From Gephyromycinifex aptenodytis (GTDB taxonomy: Bacteria; Actinomycetota; Actinomycetes; Actinomycetales; Dermatophilaceae), in the NCBI RefSeq assembly GCF_012277275.1, contig NZ_CP051155.1:1488001-1552000 (forward strand): DNA of 64,000 nt, given 5' to 3'. Below, piece after piece: positions 19,557-27,632 of this stretch (position 1 is the stretch's first letter; the number at the start of each line of letters is the position of its first letter). Both the position numbers and the translations under genes were made by a program. The notes beneath the pieces were generated by a model. The model ran no database searches and was not told the DNA's origin. It saw only the letters and a program-made list of their open reading frames with translations.

Positions 19557-20674
19557 GCTTCTGGCGTAACCAGCTCGCCGGCCCTACCGACCCGGCACGG
19601 GACGCCGGCTGGGACGACCCACCTGCGCGCAAGGGCTTCTTCACCGACACCTCGATCTGCATCGGCTGTAAAGCCTGCGAGGTCGCGTGCAAGGAGTGGA
19701 ACGTCCTGCCGATGGATCGGGTGGGTCTGACCGGCGACTCCTACGACAACTCGATCTCACTCGGGGCCAACACCTGGCGGCATGTGGCCTTCATCGAACA
19801 GAACAGTGACCGCGTCGAGGCAGCCCGCGAATCTGGACGCAAGCTCGTAGACCTGGGCATGCCCAGCCTGCGCGAGACCGTCTCGGCGCCAGCGGTGCTG
19901 CCTCGGGCCACGGCTCAGACCTCAGAGCTGGCAACTTCGACGGGCTTGCCCCTGACCGGACCGGGCACCGCGCTGTCCTTGCCCGCGCAGGACCGCGACG
20001 CCCTCGTCGGCCCGCAGGTCAGCGAGCTGAAGCAGGCGCGTGAGGCCGCATTGCAGGCAGCGGCTTCGGGCACGCTGCCTGATTTCCGCTGGCTCATCGC
20101 CTCGGATGTGTGCAAGCACTGCACCCACGCTGCTTGCCTGGATGTGTGCCCCACCGGTTCGCTCTTCCGCTCCGAGTTCGGCACGGTCGTGGTCCAGGAC
20201 GAGATCTGCAACGGCTGCGGCTACTGCGTGGCGGCCTGCCCGTTCGGGGTCATTGAACGGCGCGAGAACTCCCACGGGGAGAGCACCGCGGTCAAGCAAG
20301 AGGGAATCGCTGCCAAGTGCACCCTCTGCTATGACCGGATCGGCGCCGATCAGAAGCCTGCCTGCGCCCAGGCCTGCCCGACGACCTCCATTCAGTTCGG
20401 CGATCTGAACGACATGCGCCGCCGCGCCGAAGAGCGAGTGCAGACCCTGCATGAGAAGGGCTACACCGAGGCCCGGCTGTACGGGGCCAACGAGAACGAC
20501 GGGGTCGGCGGTACCGGCTCGATCTTCCTGCTGCTCGATGAGCCGGAGGTGTACGGTCTGCCGCCGGACCCCATCGTCACCACGGCAGACCTGCCGGACA
20601 TCTTCCGCAAGGCTGGCTTCGCCGGGCTCACCATGCTCGTCGGCGCCGCCCTGAGCTTCCTCGGACGGCGTTGA
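19553..20674 (+). CDS. Formate dehydrogenase iron-sulfur (beta) subunit
   Basis: This 373-residue ferredoxin-like electron-transfer subunit has four [4Fe-4S] motifs: CIGCKACEVACKEW (about residue 36), CKHCTHAACLDVCP (about 183), CNGCGYCVAACP (about 222) and CTLCYDR...CAQACP (about 257). One hydrophobic helix at the C-terminus (about 350-370) can anchor it to the membrane subunit. A linker of about 100 residues between motifs 1 and 2 is Pro/Ala-rich. ATGA overlap with the catalytic subunit and TGATG overlap with the next gene show tight coupling. It passes electrons from the alpha subunit to the quinone-side subunit. Confidence 0.95.
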   Translation: MSFWRNQLAGPTDPARDAGWDDPPARKGFFTDTSICIGCKACEVACKEWNVLPMDRVGLTGDSYDNSISLGANTWRHVAFIEQNSDRVEAARESGRKLVDLGMPSLRETVSAPAVLPRATAQTSELATSTGLPLTGPGTALSLPAQDRDALVGPQVSELKQAREAALQAAASGTLPDFRWLIASDVCKHCTHAACLDVCPTGSLFRSEFGTVVVQDEICNGCGYCVAACPFGVIERRENSHGESTAVKQEGIAAKCTLCYDRIGADQKPACAQACPTTSIQFGDLNDMRRRAEERVQTLHEKGYTEARLYGANENDGVGGTGSIFLLLDEPEVYGLPPDPIVTTADLPDIFRKAGFAGLTMLVGAALSFLGRR

Positions 20675-22095
20675 TGAGCACTCCATACTCCCCAGACCAG
20701 CAGCCGCACACCCCTTCGATGGCCCAACGCGGTTACGCCCTGCCCAGCACACCTGGGGCAGGGCAGCGCCCGGACGAGCCGATCGTGATCACCCCCGCCG
20801 AAGGCGAGGTCGACAGCCTCGAGACCACGACTGAGGCCGCCTCGGCACCGAAGCGAGCCGAACCTGCCCGTCAGCGCCACCTCGCCGGGGTCAGCAACCT
20901 GGCGGATACGGCGGGGCGTCGTGCCTCGCGGTTGAGTGCAGCGGCCAAGAAGAAGAGCGGCGGCCTGGGTCGAGGCCGCTCCAAGCGCAAGCAGAGCGCT
21001 CCGGCTCAAACCCCGGGTATCGGCGTCTACCAACCGCCGATTCAACCCAGCCCGGTTCCCTCCCGGCCGGACTCGGCGCAGACGCCCCGGCGCCGCCGCA
21101 AGGGCCAGCGCGAAGACATCATGGTCCCGCCGGTGAAGTTCAGCTCCTACTACGGACGCAACATCGTCAAACCGGCCCCGTGGAAGAGCGAGATCCCCAG
21201 TTACCTCTACCTGGGGGGCTTGGCCGCCGGTTCTGCACTCGTGGCAGCAGGCGGGGAGATGACCGGGCGAACCCAGTTGCAACGTAACTCCCGGCTCATC
21301 GCGTTGGCGGCGCTGGGTGGCAGCACCGGGGCGCTGGTCAAAGACTTGGGCAAGCCGAGCAGGTTCCTCAACATGCTGCGCACGGTCAAATTGACCTCCC
21401 CGATGTCGATCGGTTCATGGATTTTGTCCGGCTTCGGTGCGTTCTCGGCGGTTGCCGCCTTCTCCGAGGTGATGCACTACGTCCTTCCCGAGGATGTGCC
21501 CGGTGCGGCGTTCTGGCCGGTGGGTGATCGAATGGCCAGCCTCGGGGCTGGCGCGTTCGCGGCCCCGCTGGCCGCCTACACCTCGGTCTTGCTGTCCGAC
21601 ACCGCGACTCCCACCTGGCATGGCGCCTACCGGCAGATGCCGTTCGTCTTTGTCGGTTCGGCTCTGGCCGCAGCCGGCGGCGCAGCGATGGCGGTGACGG
21701 ACCCCAGTGAGACGGCTCCGGCCCGCCGGATGGCTGTCGGCGGCGCGATTCTCGAATACGGCGCCTTCGAACTGATGGAGCGCGCCCTCGGCGTGTGCGC
21801 GGAGCCGCTGCACGACGACAAGCCCGATGTCTTCCTGCGGACCGCCAAGGCGATGACTCTTGGCGGTGCCGCGTTGGCTGCGGTGGGTGGTGGCCGTCGG
21901 CCGCTGGCCGTCGCGGCCGGTCTGGCTCTGAACATCGGTTCGGCGTTGACCCGATTCGGCATCTTCGAGGCAGGCATGATTTCTGCCCGCGATCCGAAGT
22001 ACACCGTGCTGCCGCAACGTGAACGGCTCGAACAGCGCCGTCGCGATGCTGAGCTTGCGGGTCGCAGCGGCGCCACCACCTCGGGCTCCGTCTAA
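20674..22095 (+). CDS. NrfD/PsrC-type membrane subunit of formate dehydrogenase
   Basis: This 473-residue protein has an unusually long hydrophilic, basic N-terminus (about 160 residues, including RRRRKGQRED), then SYLYLGGLAAGSALVAAGGEM and about eight membrane helices, as in NrfD/PsrC quinone-reacting subunits. It replaces the cytochrome b gamma subunit of FdnI-type enzymes. It should anchor the complex and pass electrons to menaquinone. The ATG at 20674 overlaps the beta-subunit stop (TGATG); a TTG 3 nt upstream is the alternative. Confidence 0.88.
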   Translation: MSTPYSPDQQPHTPSMAQRGYALPSTPGAGQRPDEPIVITPAEGEVDSLETTTEAASAPKRAEPARQRHLAGVSNLADTAGRRASRLSAAAKKKSGGLGRGRSKRKQSAPAQTPGIGVYQPPIQPSPVPSRPDSAQTPRRRRKGQREDIMVPPVKFSSYYGRNIVKPAPWKSEIPSYLYLGGLAAGSALVAAGGEMTGRTQLQRNSRLIALAALGGSTGALVKDLGKPSRFLNMLRTVKLTSPMSIGSWILSGFGAFSAVAAFSEVMHYVLPEDVPGAAFWPVGDRMASLGAGAFAAPLAAYTSVLLSDTATPTWHGAYRQMPFVFVGSALAAAGGAAMAVTDPSETAPARRMAVGGAILEYGAFELMERALGVCAEPLHDDKPDVFLRTAKAMTLGGAALAAVGGGRRPLAVAAGLALNIGSALTRFGIFEAGMISARDPKYTVLPQRERLEQRRRDAELAGRSGATTSGSV

Positions 22096-22149
22096 GCCAG
22101 CCAGCCCGACCTTCCCCCACCTGACCGGCTGACAAGAAAGGCATCCTTG

Positions 22150-23436
22150 ATGTCGAGCACACCTTCCGCGCGTCCAGGGGCTGCCCCGGGTGCCTCGACC
22201 ACCGGCAATCGATGGCTGATCCTGGCCGGTGGCATCCTCGTGCAACTCTCGATCGGCGCGGTTTACGCCTGGAGTGTGTTCTCCCGGGCCTTCCAGTCCG
22301 CCGACTCCGAGCTGTCACTGACCAAGGTTCAGGCGGCCATCCCGTTCGAGGTTGCCATCGGCATGATCTTCGTCGGCACTTTCCTCGGCGGGCGCATCCA
22401 GGACCGTAAGGGGCCGCGCACGGTGGCGCTGGTCGGTGTCGTCATCTACGGCATCGGCATCATCCTCAGTTCGTTCGCGACCAGCGCCGGTTCGCTGTGG
22501 CTGCTCATCCTGGGCTACGGGGTGCTGTCCGGGTTCGGTCTCGGTCTGGCCTACATCGTCCCGATCGCGATGCTGCAGAAGTGGTTCCCGGACAAGGCCG
22601 GTCTCATCACCGGCCTGGCCGTCGGCGGTTTCGGCTTCGGTGCGGTCATCACCGCCCCGGTGGCCAACTCCCTCATCCACAACGACCCGGCGCACCCGGC
22701 AGCGGCGTTCCTGCCGCTGGGCATCGCCTACCTCATCGCCGGTGTGATTGGCGCGGTCACCTTCAAGAACCCGCCGGTCGGATACTCGGTGGCCGGCGCT
22801 CCCGCCACGAACGCGAAGTCGACGACCGTGCCGCAGGTGCAGGCAGACTTCACGCAGTCCCAGGCGTTGCGCACACCGCAGTGGTACCTGCTGACGGCAA
22901 TCCTCGCGCTGTCGGTCACGGCGGGCATCTCGCTGATCTCGGTGGCCAGCGCCACCGCGGTGGACGTGGCCGGCTTCACTACCGCCGGCGCAGCGGCGCT
23001 GGTCGGCGCCCTCGGGTTGTTCAACGGCGCGGGCCGGATCCTCTGGGCGGGCGTTTCGGACAAGATCGGCAAGATGCCGTCCTTCGTCGGGATCCTCGGC
23101 ATCCAGGGCATCTGCCTGGTGCTCATCCCGCACGCTCACGCTGCGTGGATGTTCGTCGTGCTCGCCGCCCTCATCTACACCTGCTACGGCGGCGGTTTCG
23201 GCACGATGCCTTCGACCGCGGGCCGTTTCTTCGGGGTCAGCAACGCCGGTGGGATCTACGGACTGATGCTCATCGCCTGGAGCATCGGCGGCGTGTTCGG
23301 TCCCCTGATCGTCACGGGGCTGCTGGGCAAGGACCTCAACTACACCTTGGCGTTCACCGTCATCGGTGTGATCTCCCTGGTGGGTGCGCTCATCCCGCTC
23401 GTCACCAAGAAGCCGGCGGCCCCGGTCACTGTCTGA
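22150..23436 (+). CDS. OFA-family MFS transporter (oxalate/formate antiporter type)
   Basis: This 428-residue major facilitator protein has 12 membrane helices. The family start WLILAGGILVQLSIGAVYAW is clear, and the loop motif GGRIQDRKGPR (motif A) is near residue 80. OFA members carry small carboxylates such as oxalate/formate, pyruvate or lactate. The gene lies 54 nt after the formate dehydrogenase membrane subunit and before a strong terminator, so it probably belongs to the operon. Formate uptake is the best guess. The ATG at 22150 has AAGAAAGG upstream. Confidence 0.88.
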   Translation: MSSTPSARPGAAPGASTTGNRWLILAGGILVQLSIGAVYAWSVFSRAFQSADSELSLTKVQAAIPFEVAIGMIFVGTFLGGRIQDRKGPRTVALVGVVIYGIGIILSSFATSAGSLWLLILGYGVLSGFGLGLAYIVPIAMLQKWFPDKAGLITGLAVGGFGFGAVITAPVANSLIHNDPAHPAAAFLPLGIAYLIAGVIGAVTFKNPPVGYSVAGAPATNAKSTTVPQVQADFTQSQALRTPQWYLLTAILALSVTAGISLISVASATAVDVAGFTTAGAAALVGALGLFNGAGRILWAGVSDKIGKMPSFVGILGIQGICLVLIPHAHAAWMFVVLAALIYTCYGGGFGTMPSTAGRFFGVSNAGGIYGLMLIAWSIGGVFGPLIVTGLLGKDLNYTLAFTVIGVISLVGALIPLVTKKPAAPVTV

Positions 23437-23456
23437 CCGGCACCCCAGCTCACTCT

Positions 23457-23524
23457 CCGGACGCCCAGTCCGGCGGTCGAATCCTGAGACGGATCACCGC
23501 CGGGCTGGGCGTCCGGCCTTTTTT
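23457..23524 (+). terminator. Intrinsic terminator of the formate dehydrogenase operon
   Basis: A 21-bp perfect inverted repeat (23457-23477 with 23496-23516) has an 18-nt loop and is followed by a run of six T. This is a classic Rho-independent terminator directly after the OFA transporter. Confidence 0.93.
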
Positions 23525-23708
23525 ATGGCTTCATTGCGTTATGTCTCCGGTAACTCAGCATGCGGTGTCAGCGACCTGGTCGCGCCGAATGCTCTGTCGC
23601 TGTTGTCGCTGAACCTGACAACAGCACGGAGACTTCGCGGGCGCCGCTCCGGCGCGCTGTGCGGGGTCTTCCCCCACACCCCCCACAGCTGCGATGAAGG
23701 ACCCCGCC

Positions 23709-24182
23709 ATGACCGCCACCTTGCCTGTCACCACATCCACGGCCACGCCCGCCGACTTCCCCCGCGACACCCAGCGCCCTGACGCCACATCCGTCACCTC
23801 ACTGGTCACCTCCTTGTTCAGTAGTACCGGCAGAGGGCTGGAGTCGGGCGAGAGAACGATCAGCGCCCGGGCTGCTTTCCAGGACGCCCTGTATGACCGC
23901 ACGATCCTCATCGACCTGCGCCCGGCAGCCTCCCGCGCCGCCGAGGGGGAACTACCAGCCCGCCTCGCCCCGCTCCTGCTCGGCGGCAACGGCGGGCTGG
24001 GCGATGTGGCCCGGCTGGCCGAAGAAACCTCGGTAACCCTGATCTCCAGCGACGGGCTGCGTGCCGAACGTGTCGCCGCCCTGTTGCAGCAGTGCGGCCT
24101 GTGGGCCAATGCCGTTGCCGGCGGGATGAGCGCGTGGAAAGCCGCGGGCCTGCCGCTGGTCCAGGCCGAGGCATCCCTGTAG
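23709..24182 (+). CDS. Rhodanese-like domain protein lacking the active-site cysteine
   Basis: This 157-residue protein has a C-terminal rhodanese fold: TILIDLRPAASRAA early, and VAGGMSAWKAAGLPLV at the end (the typical GG..AW..AG.P motif). The active-site loop that normally reads CxxGxR is SSDGLRAER here, with serine at the cysteine position, so classical sulfur transfer is unlikely. One other Cys (LLQQCGLW) lies in the fold. The ATG at 23709 has AAGGA about 8 nt upstream; an ATG 15 nt earlier is less likely. It sits between the formate dehydrogenase operon and convergent selD. A 9-bp stem-loop (23599-23625) lies in its leader. The role is unknown; a selenium link is suggested by position only. 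Confidence 0.75.
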   Translation: MTATLPVTTSTATPADFPRDTQRPDATSVTSLVTSLFSSTGRGLESGERTISARAAFQDALYDRTILIDLRPAASRAAEGELPARLAPLLLGGNGGLGDVARLAEETSVTLISSDGLRAERVAALLQQCGLWANAVAGGMSAWKAAGLPLVQAEASL

Positions 24183-24223
24183 CGCTGAGGTCAGCTCCTG
24201 CCAGCGTCGGCCGCCGCAGGCGG

Positions 24224-25243
24224 CTAGCGGACGCTGATCGTGGCCTGCCCGGGGACCTCACTGGCCACGATCTGCCCGATGACGGGGGCGCCGGGGATCT
24301 CACCGACAACGAGCAGACCGCCGGAGGTTTGGGCGTCCGCCAACAGCAACAGCTCCTCCTCATCGATTCCGCTGGCAACGTCCAGGTGCGCTCGCACCCA
24401 ATCCAGGTTGCGCTTGCTGCCACCGGGGACGAACCCGTCCCGCAGGGCCTCTCGGGCACCCTCCAGATAAGGCACCGCTGCGTGATCGATCACGGCGCTG
24501 ACCCCTGAAGCGCGTGCCATCTTGTACAGGTGGCCGAGCAGCCCGAAGCCGGTCACGTCGGTGGCGGCGCGCACCCCTGCGGCCAGCGCATCGGTGCAGG
24601 CGCGGGCGTTGAGCGAGGTCATCGAGGCGACCGCCTGCTCGAAGTTCTCACCGGTGGCCTTGTGGCGGTTATTCAGCAGCCCGACCCCCAACGGCTTGCT
24701 CAAGCTGATCGGGAGCCCCACCGCAGCGGCGTCGTTGCGCATCAGCCGGTTCGGGTCGGCGATCCCGGTCACCGCCATACCGTAGAGCGGCTCCGGCGCG
24801 GTAATGCTGTGGCCGCCGGCCACGGGGCAGCCGGCTTCCCGGCCGACGGCCAGGCCACCGCGCAGCACCTCGGTGAGCACCTCGTCCGGCAACAGCTCCA
24901 CCGGCCAACCGACGAGGTTGATCGCGGCCACGGGACGACCGCCCATGGCGTAGATGTCCGAGAGAGCGTTGGCCGCGGCCACCCGACCCCAGTCGTAAGC
25001 CGAATCGAGCATCGGGGTGAAGAAGTCAGCTGTTGAGAGCACCGCCAGAGCGTTGCCGTCGGCTCCGGTATCCACCCGCACCGCGCAGGCGTCGTCGCCG
25101 TCGTCGAGCCCGACGAGAAGATCAGGATGGTCCTCCCCCACCAGGTCCCGCACGATGTTCTCCAACTGCCCGGCAGGAAGTTTGCAGGCGCATCCTCCAC
25201 CGGAGGCGAACTGGGTGAGGCGATACTCGTGGCTGCGGCTCAT
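24224..25243 (-). CDS. selD: Selenide, water dikinase (selenophosphate synthetase)
   Basis: SelD makes selenophosphate, the selenium donor for tRNA-Sec, from selenide and ATP. The 339-residue protein begins RLTQFASGGGCACK, with the catalytic Cys at 18 and Lys at 21, so this SelD uses Cys rather than Sec. The metal/ATP motifs GLDDGDDACAV, NALSDIYAMGG, GGHSITAPEP and ATDVTGFGLLGH are all present. The ATG at 25243 fits the family N-terminus, with no obvious ribosome-binding site. It is convergent with the rhodanese-like gene and divergent from selC. Confidence 0.96.
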   Translation of the reverse strand: MSRSHEYRLTQFASGGGCACKLPAGQLENIVRDLVGEDHPDLLVGLDDGDDACAVRVDTGADGNALAVLSTADFFTPMLDSAYDWGRVAAANALSDIYAMGGRPVAAINLVGWPVELLPDEVLTEVLRGGLAVGREAGCPVAGGHSITAPEPLYGMAVTGIADPNRLMRNDAAAVGLPISLSKPLGVGLLNNRHKATGENFEQAVASMTSLNARACTDALAAGVRAATDVTGFGLLGHLYKMARASGVSAVIDHAAVPYLEGAREALRDGFVPGGSKRNLDWVRAHLDVASGIDEEELLLLADAQTSGGLLVVGEIPGAPVIGQIVASEVPGQATISVR

Positions 25244-25481
25244 GCCATCGACCGTAGACGCTGGGGCCCTGCCGGTGCCCACCTGGGCGCCGTGGACCCC
25301 GCGAACTGTCCCCTGAGCCCCCTCCAACCAGCTCAGGGGCCGATGGATCCCAGCGTGGAGCCGCGGGCCGCCCCGTCCGTGGTGGGCACACCTGCCGCCG
25401 CCGAACGGAGTCAGTTCTCGGCCTGCGCCACGGCCGGTGCCGTTGTGACGTTCACCTGCTGGCCGGGGTAGCGTTGGCTTC

Positions 25482-25577
25482 GGAGGCGTCTGGGTTCCTG
25501 GTGGGCCCCCCGGTCTTCAAAACCGGTGAGGTCGAGTATCTCGGTCTGGCGGGTTCGATTCCCGTCCGCCTCCGCCA
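25482..25577 (+). tRNA. selC: tRNA-Sec (anticodon TCA)
   Basis: The 96-nt tRNA has the acceptor strand GGAGGCG pairing with CGCCTCC and an encoded CCA end. The anticodon stem ccggt/accgg encloses cttcaaa (anticodon TCA). A long 8-bp variable arm (aggtcgag/ctcggtct) and the T-arm cgggTTCGATTcccg follow. The eighth acceptor pair expected in bacterial tRNA-Sec is a T/C mismatch. It reads the UGA in the formate dehydrogenase gene. Confidence 0.95.
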
Positions 25578-25701
25578 TTTCCTTTCCCGCACTGGGCTTA
25601 TGGCCGGGCGCCCAGCAGCCGTTGAGGAGCGCCGCCATCCGGGCGCCGTCGACGGTAGCCCTCAGTGCTGGTGCACGGGCGTTCGGCGTAAACCGTGCCT
25701 G

Positions 25702-27369
25702 TCAGTGCTCGTCAGTGCCGGCTCCGGTCGGCGTGTCAGCGTCCTCGGCGCGCAGCACGACATAATTCGGACCGAGCTCGGCGCTCATCAGTTCGATGAG
25801 GCGGGCTTCCTCAACGGTGTTGAGCCCACCTTCTTGTGCCCAGGCGCTCAGGCGGGTGTTGACCTCGGAGGTAAAGCACCCGACCACTCCGTCGCGGGTG
25901 ACGAACTCCCCGTCCACCGGCAGGTTAGGACGAGCCGGGTTCAAGGTCACCGGAATCGGCGCGCGTTCCTCGGCGCCGGGGATCTCCTCCAGGCTCGATG
26001 CACCCAGGTGCCCCAACTGCAGCGTGACCCGCACCCCGCCCACTTCGTCCTTGACCCGACGCGCAAGCCACCGCCCGAGGGCCTCGTAGTCGCTGATCTG
26101 CGCCCGTGGCTGCCAGCCCCGCACGGGATCCCAATCGCGCCGCCACCGGTCAAGCCAGTCGTATAGGTGATCGGCGAGCTCATCGGGGAGTCCCACCTCG
26201 GAGGGGGTCACCAAGGCTCCGTCGAACCACAGCGGCGTGGCTGCCTCCGAGGTGCTCACCAGCAACCCGGTCACATCTGCTGGGTCTACCGGGGTGGTGT
26301 CGATGTCATCTCCGGCGTCGATGTCGCGCTCGACGTCGATGACCCGCTCATCCTGCTCCTGCCAGAACTGGGCCGGGGGCCACTCGTTCTGCTCCGGCTG
26401 GGGGGCGCTTGGCGGCGGCTCGAAGCTCGACTCCAGATCCTCGCCAGCGTCGGTATTCATCGCCGGCAGGTCCGGTTCGTCGGGCGGGGGCGCTGCACTG
26501 TCGCCGAGCCCGCCCAGCACCGGTAGCGGCTGGGTGTCAGCCCCGCGGACAGCCCACGCTTCGTCGCCGACCACCTCGTCCGCGTCGGCCCCGACGGGGT
26601 CGTCGCTCGTTTCCTCACGCGGTTTCAGCACGCTCTCTTGCCACGTGGAGAGCCAATCGTGGGATCCCTCAGCAGACTCCTCGCGCCGCGCATCAGGCTG
26701 TGGCGGCGCCGGTTCCCCCGTGGCCGGGGTCTGCTGCGCGGCGGTGGCGGCGGCTGGTGACCCCGAAGTCTGAGAGTTGCGGGCAGCACCGACCTCGCCT
26801 GGGAAACGTTGGCGACACAGTGCCAACCAGCCGGCACCGATCTGCTCGAAGGGTTCAGCGTAGGCGGCTAGCTCCTGCAGGAGCCGATCAGCGGTCTCCC
26901 GTGCGCCGGCAACGATCTCCTCCGGGTAGCCCATCCGGGCAGCATGCTCGGCGAACTCGTCCTCATCGGCGAGGTAGATCTCACCGTCGTAGCGGCGGAT
27001 GACATCCAGATCGAGGTCGACGGCGCTCACTTCCAGGATGCCGTCGGGGCGATGCCACCACGAAGGGACCGTCGTCACGTCGATGTAGATCTGGGCGTTG
27101 AAGGGCGAGCCTTCATCGTTGAATGTGGCCACCCACATGTCGTCCCGCGGAAACAGGTTCACCCAGTGGGTATTGCAGACGACCTCCCGCCCGGGTTTGC
27201 TCAGCAGCCCGCCGGGGGTCCCGCCGACCCAGATCCCGTAAGCATCTTCACCGAGCACCTTGGCCTCATGGCGCCAGTGCGGCGTGGAATCCCATTTGGT
27301 GAAGGCGACGTGGCACTGCGCGCCGAAGGGCAGCTCGGCGGGTGAGAGGTTGTCCCTCGGGTCGCGCAC
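25702..27369 (-). CDS. DUF402 protein with long acidic linker and uncharacterised C-terminal domain
   Basis: This 555-residue protein has three parts. Residues ~1-180 match the DUF402 fold (WWHRPDGILEVSAVDLDLDVIRRYDGEIYLADEDEF), a beta-barrel domain related to RNA-triphosphate/nucleotide hydrolases such as FomD. Residues ~180-345 are Pro/Glu/Asp-rich and probably disordered. Residues ~350-540 form a globular domain I do not recognise. The start is GTG at 27369 with AGGAGG upstream. It sits between selC and selA but runs on the opposite strand. No link to selenium is shown. Confidence 0.7.
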   Translation of the reverse strand: MRDPRDNLSPAELPFGAQCHVAFTKWDSTPHWRHEAKVLGEDAYGIWVGGTPGGLLSKPGREVVCNTHWVNLFPRDDMWVATFNDEGSPFNAQIYIDVTTVPSWWHRPDGILEVSAVDLDLDVIRRYDGEIYLADEDEFAEHAARMGYPEEIVAGARETADRLLQELAAYAEPFEQIGAGWLALCRQRFPGEVGAARNSQTSGSPAAATAAQQTPATGEPAPPQPDARREESAEGSHDWLSTWQESVLKPREETSDDPVGADADEVVGDEAWAVRGADTQPLPVLGGLGDSAAPPPDEPDLPAMNTDAGEDLESSFEPPPSAPQPEQNEWPPAQFWQEQDERVIDVERDIDAGDDIDTTPVDPADVTGLLVSTSEAATPLWFDGALVTPSEVGLPDELADHLYDWLDRWRRDWDPVRGWQPRAQISDYEALGRWLARRVKDEVGGVRVTLQLGHLGASSLEEIPGAEERAPIPVTLNPARPNLPVDGEFVTRDGVVGCFTSEVNTRLSAWAQEGGLNTVEEARLIELMSAELGPNYVVLRAEDADTPTGAGTDEH

Positions 27370-27632
27370 GCGGTGCCTCCTGCGACGTCGTCTTGCTGGA
27401 CATCATGTCTGCCCACAGTGCACCTGCACAATGGACGCGCTGGCCGCCGCGCCAGGCAGGCAAAGGTTTTGCCCAGTTCTACCGTCCTGAAGACCCTTTC
27501 GGGTAGTGCAGGCCTGCTCCGCGTGCGAGCACGCCACTTGCGTGGCCTCGTTCTCTGCAGCTGCGTGCCCGAGCGCACAGGGCGAGCAGCGACTGGCTAG
27601 GCTCGATAGACCCGACCCCGAAGGGAGCCCTC

